Positions 57,658 through 64,000 of a stretch of 64,000 bases of DNA are shown piece after piece. Each line of letters opens with the position of its first letter. Within the stretch, counting starts at the first letter, position 1. Both the position numbers and the translations under genes were made by a program. The notes under the pieces are model-generated. The model searched no databases. It saw only the letters and a program-made list of their open reading frames with translations, and was not told where the DNA came from. Origin of the DNA: Sporosarcina sp. FSL K6-1508 (lineage in GTDB: Bacteria; Bacillota; Bacilli; Bacillales_A; Planococcaceae); the NCBI RefSeq assembly GCF_038007465.1, contig NZ_JBBOXF010000001.1:1266501-1330500 (forward strand), in the 5' to 3' direction.

Positions 57658-59040
57658 ATGGATTATCGTATTGAACATGACACATTTGGGGAAATTAAAG
57701 TACCTGCGGACAAGCTATGGGGGGCGCAAACACAGCGTAGTAAACAAAACTTTAAAATCGGCGGAGAAAGAATGCCGATTGGTGTCGTCCGTGCATTTGC
57801 CCATTTGAAAAAATCAGCAGCAATCGCAAGCCATGCACATGGTGCTATCTCTGAAGCAAAAATGAAGGCGATTTCTTTCGCGGCGGATGAAGTGATTTCC
57901 GGGAAATTGGATGATCATTTCCCGCTTGTTGTGTGGCAAACAGGTAGTGGCACGCAGTCGAATATGAACATGAATGAAGTGCTTGCACATCGCGGCAATC
58001 AACTTCTTGAAGAGTGGGGCGAAGAAGAGCGCCTTCATCCGAACGACGATGTGAACAAGTCACAAAGCTCGAATGACACATTCCCGACAGCGCTGCATGT
58101 TGCAGGTGTCATCGCTGTCCAACAGCAACTTGTACCGGCAATTAACGTTTTAAAAGAAACGCTGGGCAAGAAATCAGAAGAATTCATGGATATCATTAAA
58201 ATCGGCCGTACACATCTGCAAGATGCTACGCCTTTAACGCTTGGTCAAGAAATTAGCGGTTGGCACCGTATGTTAGAGAAAACGGAAAAAATGATTACAG
58301 ACAGCGTTGAGTCAATGAAAGAACTCGCAATTGGCGGGACAGCCGTTGGAACAGGTCTGAACGCACCTGTTGGATTCGGTGATCGAGTTGCAGCTGAGAT
58401 CAGTTCAGCAGTTGGTATTGAATTCACATCTGCGAAAAATAAATTCCATTCATTGACGAGTTATGATGAAGTTGTTTATGTTCACGGCGCCATTAAAGCG
58501 CTTGCGGCGGACCTTATGAAAATTGCCAACGATGTACGCTGGTTGGCAAGCGGACCACGTTCAGGCATCGGTGAAATTACCATTCCTGAAAATGAACCAG
58601 GAAGTTCCATCATGCCAGGAAAAGTGAACCCGACACAAAGTGAGGCACTTACAATGGTTGTGGCACAAGTCATGGGGAACGATGCAACAATCGGCTTTGC
58701 AGCGAGCCAGGGGAACTTCGAACTGAACGTCTTCAAACCGGTTATCATCTTCAACTTCCTTCAATCTGTAACATTATTAAGTGATGCGATGATCAGTTTC
58801 AATGATAATTGTGCAGTTGGCATTGAACCAAATCGTGAAGAAATTGATCGCAAAGTTCAAAATTCACTCATGCTTGTGACAGCACTTAACCCTTATATCG
58901 GTTACGAAAATGCAGCGAAAATCGCGAAAACTGCCCACGCGGAAGGCACAACGCTAAAAGAGGCGGCACTTAAATCAGGCTTGCTGACAGAAGAACAGTT
59001 TGACGAGTATGTCGTTCCTTCAAAAATGATTGGGAAATAA
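57658..59040 (+). CDS. fumC: Class II fumarate hydratase
   Basis: A 460-residue enzyme of the fumarase/aspartase superfamily. The class signature GSSIMPGKVNPTQSEAL is near residue 317, with TGSGTQSNMNMNEVLAHRGN near 98 and HPNDDVNKSQSSNDTFPTA near 128, which are the substrate-binding regions of FumC rather than aspartase. It converts fumarate and malate in the TCA cycle. AAAGAGGG fits the ATG at 57658 better than that at 57655. A HIT gene follows 12 bp downstream. Confidence 0.96.
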   Translation: MDYRIEHDTFGEIKVPADKLWGAQTQRSKQNFKIGGERMPIGVVRAFAHLKKSAAIASHAHGAISEAKMKAISFAADEVISGKLDDHFPLVVWQTGSGTQSNMNMNEVLAHRGNQLLEEWGEEERLHPNDDVNKSQSSNDTFPTALHVAGVIAVQQQLVPAINVLKETLGKKSEEFMDIIKIGRTHLQDATPLTLGQEISGWHRMLEKTEKMITDSVESMKELAIGGTAVGTGLNAPVGFGDRVAAEISSAVGIEFTSAKNKFHSLTSYDEVVYVHGAIKALAADLMKIANDVRWLASGPRSGIGEITIPENEPGSSIMPGKVNPTQSEALTMVVAQVMGNDATIGFAASQGNFELNVFKPVIIFNFLQSVTLLSDAMISFNDNCAVGIEPNREEIDRKVQNSLMLVTALNPYIGYENAAKIAKTAHAEGTTLKEAALKSGLLTEEQFDEYVVPSKMIGK

Positions 59041-59052
59041 GGAGTCGACTGT

Positions 59053-59451
59053 ATGCACGAAAAAGAGTGTCCATATTGCAATTTGTCAGCGGACCCGGAG
59101 CAGCAAATTATCTTTGAAAATAAGACATGTGCTTATATTCAAAAGTCTTCCGAACAAACAGTGCTGGAAGGAAGCGGACTTATCGTTCCGAAACGGCATG
59201 CAGTGGATGTTTTTTCATTAACCGCGGAGGAATTGATAGATACACAGGAGCTCCTAATAAAAGCGAAAGACTATTTGGAAGAGCGGAACGGACACGATGG
59301 ATATTCGGTTGGCTGGAATACGGGGAAAACAGGCGGTCAGTCGATTCCGCACGCGCATTTGCATGTTATTCCAAGATTTTCGGATGAACCGTATGCTGGG
59401 AAAGGAATCCGTTATTGGATTAAGCAAAATGATAATCGTAGGCATCCTTAA
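59053..59451 (+). CDS. HIT-family nucleotide-binding hydrolase
   Basis: A 132-residue protein with the histidine triad HAHLHVIPR near residue 100 and the N-terminal CPYCNL zinc-type pair. The family hydrolyses nucleotides joined to phosphate or amines (Hint/Fhit/GalT types). The proline-rich GGQSIPHAHLH is typical of the Hit group in Bacillus. It lies 12 bp after fumC and is probably co-transcribed, a context without obvious metabolic meaning. Confidence 0.9.
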   Translation: MHEKECPYCNLSADPEQQIIFENKTCAYIQKSSEQTVLEGSGLIVPKRHAVDVFSLTAEELIDTQELLIKAKDYLEERNGHDGYSVGWNTGKTGGQSIPHAHLHVIPRFSDEPYAGKGIRYWIKQNDNRRHP

Positions 59452-59534
59452 TTGTCCACAAATCTGTAACCCATCAAAACAATTGGTTGCGTTATGATGA
59501 ATGGACAACTACGCGAATCGGGAGTGAGCACTAT

Positions 59535-60035
59535 ATGAAAAAGAAATTATTGTTCATTATACTAGCGGCGGTTCTTGTCCTTTCTGCATGCGGCGATAAA
59601 GCCCAGCCAAGCGAGAAAGAACACGACATGGCACACGGGGAACAAAAGCATGCGCCAAACGGCGACTTACAGGAAGTTACGGCTTCAGCAGCTACTTTAC
59701 CGTCCTTCCTGGATGACAAATCGGAAGACATGCGTCTTGTCTATCAATTGGCGGGGACGGCAACGGACGTCATTGATTGGATGCCTTGTTATTGCGGTTG
59801 TGGCGAAAGTGCGGGACATGGCAGTAACTTGAATTGCTTTATCGACGAAGTGCGTGAAGACGGTTCTGTCGTCTGGGATGACCATGGCACACGCTGTCAG
59901 GTCTGCCTCGACATCGCCGTGCAATCTGTAATGATGAAGCAAGAAGGTAAAACGCTGAAAGAAATCCGTGAATTCATTGATGAAACTTACAAAGAAGGCT
60001 ACGCGTTACCTACAGATACGCCAATGCCAGCATAA
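59535..60035 (+). CDS. PCYCGC-motif lipoprotein
   Basis: A 166-residue exported lipoprotein with lipobox LSAC at about residues 16-19. A His/Glu-rich linker (EKEHDMAHGEQKHAPNG) is followed by the family motif WMPCYCGCGESAGH near residue 78, with further cysteines in LNCFIDEV and TRCQVCLDIA. The cysteines and histidines suggest metal binding, perhaps copper. The family is frequent in sporulating Bacillales. The frame upstream of 59535 is not used, as GGGAG precedes this ATG. Confidence 0.85.
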   Translation: MKKKLLFIILAAVLVLSACGDKAQPSEKEHDMAHGEQKHAPNGDLQEVTASAATLPSFLDDKSEDMRLVYQLAGTATDVIDWMPCYCGCGESAGHGSNLNCFIDEVREDGSVVWDDHGTRCQVCLDIAVQSVMMKQEGKTLKEIREFIDETYKEGYALPTDTPMPA

Positions 60036-60041
60036 TAATAA

Positions 60042-60077
60042 GAGAAAAGCAGACACATTTATGTATCTGCTTTTCTC
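60042..60077. terminator. Bidirectional terminator
   Basis: GAGAAAAGCAGA pairs with TCTGCTTTTCTC with an upper ACAT/ATGT stem. It serves the convergent PCYCGC and rsiV-like genes. Confidence 0.88.
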
Positions 60078-60088
60078 ATGGAAAGGGA

Positions 60089-60961
60089 TTAATTAATGTA
60101 TGCATCACTGACCAACAGATCACTCAAGATATTGGTTGGAATTTCAAATGTCACGATACCCATATAACCGGGCGCGACTTCATAATCATCAAATGAAATA
60201 ACGAGTTTATTGTTAGCTGTGATATAGAAATTCTGATCGGGTTTGATTTTTTCAAAATCCGCTCCAAATTCGTCATTCAAGAAATATGAGATATCTTCAT
60301 CTGCCGCCATTTGTCGCTTCATTTCACCAGCTATATACGAACTAATGGTAGCGATATATTTGTCATCTTTGAAAAGACTAGGTAGTGTGATTAAAATACT
60401 GTTCTGCTTATCAATTGTGTCATATTTCATTGTAGTTGAAGAGGAGGCGACCGTATTCACCTCATAGCGAGCAATCGATAGAAGTTGCTCAGTATCCGTT
60501 CTCACTTCATAACCAGTGTCGACACCGAGATGACCGCCGCCGGCCTTATCCAATTCCGCAACATCCTGTTGAAATTGTTCGAAAAGCACTTTGTTTTCTT
60601 CGATGTACTTCTTATTTAATGAAGCTTGCAACTCTTCATCCGCCAGTCCTTCAATTGCCGGTGTAGCGACATTCGCTTGGTACGTCTCTTTATCGACAGT
60701 CAATTGTTGCGCGGTAAATACATCCACAATCGCTCCAAGAAGTGGAACGTTTGCCATTGCCTGCGCAAAAGATGGGCTCATATTGATGCTGCCGATGAAT
60801 AATGCGGCGGCTGCGGCGGCACCTATCGTCCATTGTTTTAGAAATGGTCGTTTTTTTTGTGAGGCCTTTGCTTGCTTAATCGAATCTTTTACGACATCCT
60901 CCAACTCAGGCGGAATCTCTATCTCGTCATACTTCTTTTTTAATTTATTCATTTTTTTCAT
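60089..60961 (-). CDS. Anti-sigma factor of the RsiV type (DUF4179/DUF3298)
   Basis: A 290-residue membrane protein. About 45 cytosolic residues bind the sigma factor, one helix follows (QWTIGAAAAAALFIGSINM), and the outside part ends in a DUF3298 domain (LVISFDDYEVAPGYMGIVTF). In Bacillus subtilis RsiV the outside domain binds lysozyme and is then cleaved, releasing SigV. This protein overlaps the sigma gene by 4 bp, as anti-sigma partners do. Lysozyme sensing here is inferred from the family. Confidence 0.85.
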   Translation of the reverse strand: MKKMNKLKKKYDEIEIPPELEDVVKDSIKQAKASQKKRPFLKQWTIGAAAAAALFIGSINMSPSFAQAMANVPLLGAIVDVFTAQQLTVDKETYQANVATPAIEGLADEELQASLNKKYIEENKVLFEQFQQDVAELDKAGGGHLGVDTGYEVRTDTEQLLSIARYEVNTVASSSTTMKYDTIDKQNSILITLPSLFKDDKYIATISSYIAGEMKRQMAADEDISYFLNDEFGADFEKIKPDQNFYITANNKLVISFDDYEVAPGYMGIVTFEIPTNILSDLLVSDAYIN

Positions 60962-61455
60962 AATCTGAACTCCTCCCCAATTTCAATGCGCAACTTTTTC
61001 AGTGCTGCATATAATCGTGTCTTTACCGTGTTGACGTTTTCATCCATGATCACGGCGATTTCATCAATCTTTAAATCTTCAAAAAAACGGAGAATGATAA
61101 GAGATCTATACTTCGGAGGTAGCTGGTCAATGGCATCTTGCAAATCCATGTCGGTAATGTCATCCTCTAACTGAGGCAAATGCACGCCAAGAATGTCATC
61201 GTCCATCACTGTAATGCGTTGATGTTTTCGGATGAAGTCAATGGATGTGTTAACAATAATCCGGTAGAACCAGGTTTTCAAATAGGCAATCTCTTCAAGT
61301 CGATCAATTGATTTTAGGGCTTTTAAAATGGCGTCTTGGACAATGTCGAGTGCATTTTCTTTATTTCTAACGTAACTGTACGCAAGGCGATAATGAGCTT
61401 CCCGATTTTCCACTATAAATTTTTCTACGAGTTCGAACTTTTCTTTTTTTGTCAT
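60958..61455 (-). CDS. ECF sigma factor (SigV-like)
   Basis: A 165-residue ECF sigma factor with region 2 at residues 20-85 (YRLAYSYVRNKENALDIVQD, LEEIAYLKTWFYRIIVNTS) and region 4 at residues 110-160 (LPPKYRSLIILRFFEDLKID, NVNTVKTRLYAALKKLR). AAGGTGA precedes the ATG at 61455; an upstream ATG at 61488 has no ribosome site. It is coupled to the RsiV-like anti-sigma gene. A CAAAAC-17-CGTC promoter lies just upstream, consistent with self-activation. Confidence 0.9.
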   Translation of the reverse strand: MTKKEKFELVEKFIVENREAHYRLAYSYVRNKENALDIVQDAILKALKSIDRLEEIAYLKTWFYRIIVNTSIDFIRKHQRITVMDDDILGVHLPQLEDDITDMDLQDAIDQLPPKYRSLIILRFFEDLKIDEIAVIMDENVNTVKTRLYAALKKLRIEIGEEFRL

Positions 61456-61512
61456 GACAAAAGATTCACCTTCTCCAATTTTCAACATGTCGCGAACACG
61501 TTATAGTTATTT

Positions 61513-61539
61513 GACGGGGGATATGACAAAAAAGTTTTG
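61513..61539 (-). promoter_or_regulatory. Candidate ECF autoregulated promoter
   Basis: On the minus strand CAAAAC is followed by TTTTTTGTC and, after 17 bp in total, by CGTC. This resembles the T-rich spacer and CGTC -10 box of extracytoplasmic-function promoters upstream of the sigma gene. The spacer is one base longer than usual. Confidence 0.45.
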
Positions 61540-61649
61540 GGATTTCATTCGATGATAAAATTCAATTAGAAGAACTCTCTTCGAAACATTGGTAATTCTA
61601 TGGTAAAGTGAATAAAACCTAATAATTTACTACACAGGGGGGAAGCAAG

Positions 61650-62318
61650 ATGGAAGGTATACCGTTTGTAGCCTCATGGAGCGGCGGGAAAGATTCAGCT
61701 ATGGCTTATTATCGTGCGATAAAAGCGGGGGGCATCCCAAAACGTTTATGGACCATGTTTGAAGAGGACGTAGAACGATCAAAATCGCATGCTTTGCCTT
61801 TAGAGGTTGTAGAAGCCCAGGCAAGGAGAATTGGTATTCCTTTAATGATACGAGGGTCTGACTGGCAAGGGTATGAGGCGCAATTTTTAGATGCGATGAG
61901 CGAATGTATTGCATCAGATATCCACCACGGGGTGTTTGGGGATATTGATCTTGAAGACCATTTAGAGTGGGTCCAAAAAACATGTGCAAAAGTCGGCATG
62001 GAAGCAGTTCATCCGCTATGGATGGAGCCGCGCCGCAAGATCTTGGAAGAATTTATAAAAGAGGGATTCGAGGCATACATCATTGTCGTTAACACGAAAA
62101 TGATGCCGGCACACTTCATAGGACGTAAATTTACTGAAGAACTAATGGACGAACTTGAAGCACTCGGAATTGATGCGTGTGGGGAATCTGGTGAATTCCA
62201 TACTGTCGTTGTAGATGGACCGATTTTTAGCGAGCGCGTTCCAGTCGTCTTTTCAGGACAGCATGAACGGGATGGGTATGCCTTTATGGCAGTCGAGTTA
62301 GATAAACCGAATGAGTGA
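61650..62318 (+). CDS. Dph6-related ATP pyrophosphatase (diphthine-ammonia ligase family)
   Basis: A 222-residue PP-loop enzyme. The ATP site is the N-terminal VASWSGGKDSAMAYYRAIKA; later hallmarks are GDIDLEDHLEWVQKTC, the conserved WMEPRRKILEEFI and a GESGEFHTVVVDGPIF block near residue 182. Eukaryotic and archaeal Dph6 make diphthamide, which bacteria lack, so the real substrate must differ. GGGGGGAAG precedes the ATG. It is a single gene and divergent from the sigma operon. Confidence 0.9.
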   Translation: MEGIPFVASWSGGKDSAMAYYRAIKAGGIPKRLWTMFEEDVERSKSHALPLEVVEAQARRIGIPLMIRGSDWQGYEAQFLDAMSECIASDIHHGVFGDIDLEDHLEWVQKTCAKVGMEAVHPLWMEPRRKILEEFIKEGFEAYIIVVNTKMMPAHFIGRKFTEELMDELEALGIDACGESGEFHTVVVDGPIFSERVPVVFSGQHERDGYAFMAVELDKPNE

Positions 62319-62403
62319 TTTCTTTGTTTTACCATAAACTAATTCAGTAAATAGGAAGAAAAGAGCCTACGCGGCAGGTTTCTATATTTATTGGTTTGTG
62401 TTT

Positions 62404-62736
62404 TTAACTATCGTCCTCTTCAACATTCATCAAATAAATCTGGTCGTCAAAACCGCCGCGCTTCTCCGCCTTTTCAACTCTTACTTTTTCTAAGTCTTCA
62501 AATGACGCACCGTAATGGGATAAAGCCGCATGGATGAGTTCCAACAAATCTGCCAGCTCCTCGATGGCATCATCCGTCGTCTCGGCAGCCTCGTATTCCT
62601 CCATTTCTTCATACATTTTTTTATTGATTTCGATTATGTACTCGTCTTCATCTAAAAGGCGCGTATTGCAAGTCTGGCCGGATTTTTCGATGATTTCGGG
62701 AATCCGGTCGCGCACGAGTTTGTTGTATATCGGCAT
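62404..62736 (-). CDS. MazG-like/HisE-type nucleoside triphosphate pyrophosphohydrolase
   Basis: A 110-residue all-alpha NTP-PPase. The opening PIYNKLVRDRIPEIIEKSG is typical of a small Bacillales/phage group, and the acidic metal sites are EEMEEYEAAETTDDAIEE and ELADLLELIHAAL. Such proteins hydrolyse (d)NTPs to monophosphates, a house-cleaning activity. AAAGGAGATAA lies before the ATG at 62736. The gene is single. The acidic C-terminal tail VEEDDS has no known role. Confidence 0.88.
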   Translation of the reverse strand: MPIYNKLVRDRIPEIIEKSGQTCNTRLLDEDEYIIEINKKMYEEMEEYEAAETTDDAIEELADLLELIHAALSHYGASFEDLEKVRVEKAEKRGGFDDQIYLMNVEEDDS

Positions 62737-62802
62737 ATAGTTATCTCCTTTATATGAATAAAACTAATTGTTCTAAATGATACCACGTGTTTCAATAAAT
62801 TG

Positions 62803-62839
62803 AAAAAAATATCCACACTTGCGTCAAGCAAGCGTGGAT
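62803..62839 (-). terminator. Intrinsic terminator after the edge methyltransferase gene
   Basis: On the minus strand ATCCACGCTTGC pairs with GCAAGTGTGGAT (one G-T pair) and is followed by ATTTTTTTC. Confidence 0.88.
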
Positions 62840-62862
62840 GATTTCTGCAGAACTCTATTTAT

Positions 62863-64000
62863 TCAAAAAGGCAATAAGCTTTTTAGTTCCTTCTCTAAGA
62901 ATGGATCGGCTTTCAACAGGTGCCTGAATTCAGTGTAACGTGTTATTTCTTCAGTTGAAGCCTCTCGACCGGTTTTATAAGCGCGTATCAAGATGTTTTT
63001 TGGTGTATGTTCCATATCGATGAACTCAAGAAGCTGTGCTTCATAGCCGACGAGTGACAATAATTCAGCACGGATCGAGTCAGTAGCCAGTGCGGCAAAC
63101 CGTTCTTTGATAAGTCCGTGCTGAAGCATAACGTCGAGTGCCGGGGAATTGACCTGCGAGAACAATTCATGCTGGCAGCAAGGGACGCTTAAGATGACTT
63201 TCGCTCCCCATTTTACGGCACGGGCAAGCGCCATATCTGTTGCCACATCACATGCGTGCAATGTAACGACCATATCGACTGAGGTTTCATCATTATAGTC
63301 ATTGATATCCCCCACCAGGAATTCAAGGTTATCGTAACCAAGATCCTTTGCAATCAAGTTACATTCTTCAATCACTTCTTTTTTCAAATCCAGTCCGGTT
63401 ACCTTAATATCCAGTCCTTTTTCAATCCGCAAGTAGTGATAAAGCGCGAACGTCAAATATGATTTACCGGAACCGAAATCGAGAATGCGGACAGTACGGT
63501 CTTTCGGCAAATGGGCGAGGGCGTCATCGATGAATTCAACGAACCGGTTAATTTGCCTGAACTTATCATGCTTCTGCTTTTTTACCTTGCCGTCGGGTGT
63601 CTGAACACCAAGTCGAACAAGAAATGGATAAGGTGTATTTTCATCGAGTAAATAGTTTTTTTTTCGGTTATGCGAGAGATCGACCACTTTCTCAGATAGT
63701 GCTTTTTCCGATTTCCACATCACTTTGAACTTCTTCGTCAGTTGAACATGAATCTTTTCGGCGGAAAATTCAGCGTGGACTTGTCTAAATTGCTCAAGCA
63801 GTTGCTGTAAGTGTGGCCGCAGTACTTCAGGCATCACATTTTCATGGTTTAAAACCCGTTCGTACTGATACTCAAATTGAATATGCAACTGGCCCTTTAT
63901 TTCCACGGGCTTCACTTTCACCCGTTTTAAGTCATCTGTTTTCGTGCGGGCTTGACTGATTGTCCCCCCAATGAAAGTACCGTCGGTCATCCGGAGTGTC
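62863..64000 (-). CDS. Methyltransferase_32-type SAM-dependent methyltransferase (cut by right edge)
   Basis: At least 375 residues are visible, and the frame stays open through the edge. The ATG at 63990 has no ribosome site, so the true start is probably beyond the window. The methyltransferase core has VRILDFGSGKSYLTFALYH near residue 168, followed by VDMVVTLHACDVATDMALA and ILSVPCCQHELFSQ, the pattern of PF13679-type enzymes. The N-terminal 140 residues form a separate domain rich in beta strands. The substrate is unknown; RNA or small molecule are both possible. Confidence 0.85.
   Translation of the reverse strand, partial: TLRMTDGTFIGGTISQARTKTDDLKRVKVKPVEIKGQLHIQFEYQYERVLNHENVMPEVLRPHLQQLLEQFRQVHAEFSAEKIHVQLTKKFKVMWKSEKALSEKVVDLSHNRKKNYLLDENTPYPFLVRLGVQTPDGKVKKQKHDKFRQINRFVEFIDDALAHLPKDRTVRILDFGSGKSYLTFALYHYLRIEKGLDIKVTGLDLKKEVIEECNLIAKDLGYDNLEFLVGDINDYNDETSVDMVVTLHACDVATDMALARAVKWGAKVILSVPCCQHELFSQVNSPALDVMLQHGLIKERFAALATDSIRAELLSLVGYEAQLLEFIDMEHTPKNILIRAYKTGREASTEEITRYTEFRHLLKADPFLEKELKSLLPF

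Overview
The window looks like chromosomal DNA of a low-to-moderate GC Bacillota, most likely a Planococcaceae/Caryophanaceae member such as Sporosarcina or a close relative. The reasons are strong AGGAGG-type ribosome binding sites, frequent TTG and GTG starts, and Bacillus-like gene sets: a yceCDEFGH-type Ter locus, tenI-thiO-thiS-thiG-thiF, yuaF-floT, and an rsiV/sigV-like pair. The genus cannot be fixed from the sequence alone. There are no rRNA or tRNA genes, no insertion sequence, no prophage and no cas genes. It reads as stable core/accessory chromosome with several small decay scars.

Layout. 0-3.4 kb: end of a CopC-type gene, copD, a nitronate monooxygenase and a DMT permease. 3.4-8.2 kb: accessory genes, including two MerR-family genes and a free GyrI-like domain gene. 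Each of these three genes has a promoter with the 19-bp spacer typical of MerR control, and both MerR genes carry an internal ribosome binding site. 8.4-13 kb: RlmI-like methyltransferase, LysE-type exporter, and an ABC transporter / LytTR / DUF3021 gene set. 13-18 kb: VanW protein, then a run of small-molecule-modifying enzymes (GrpB-GNAT fusion, APH-like kinase, nucleotidyltransferase, Nudix, GNAT).

18.8-29.5 kb is the largest coherent system. Three TerD-family genes and a TerC gene are followed by a Ter-linked putative biosynthetic module (CitE-like lyase, PRTase-TRSP, PRTase-PELOTA 'StiP', HAD phosphatase), then YceG, TelA and a fourth TerD protein. Comparative genomics of Ter systems has proposed that such modules make a nucleoside-like metabolite during stress.

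29.5-36.6 kb: YitT protein, a thiazole-synthesis operon under a TPP riboswitch with its terminator and an inserted Bacillales-type intergenic element, YebC, and a divergent orphan PurC-like enzyme. 36.7-46.9 kb: Rrf2 regulator with two LLM flavin oxidoreductases, a Cu/Zn-SOD lipoprotein, alcohol dehydrogenase, CAP protein, RlmA-like methyltransferase and small membrane/pentapeptide proteins. 47-54.5 kb: MMPL transporter, cold-shock protein, Pit phosphate transporter with its DUF47 partner, a deletion scar (ABC ATPase start joined to a LuxR regulator end), and an NfeD/flotillin pair behind a perfect sigma-W promoter. 54.8-64 kb: MacB-type ABC exporter, an HD-GYP remnant, Nudix, fumarase, HIT, PCYCGC lipoprotein, ECF sigma/anti-sigma pair, Dph6-like ATPase, MazG-like protein and a methyltransferase cut by the right edge.

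The most unusual signal lies between genes. Six intergenic arrays repeat a short core with a strict 21-bp period (two helical turns). The cores are TCATGGC, GTCATAAC, TCATAA/TCCTATC, TTATCA or GTCGTACAGT. They lie at about 10.44, 17.99, 35.74, 40.24, 49.31 and 54.55 kb. The two largest arrays add regular 19-bp steps that form 82-bp and 61-bp higher-order units. I know of no described function for them.
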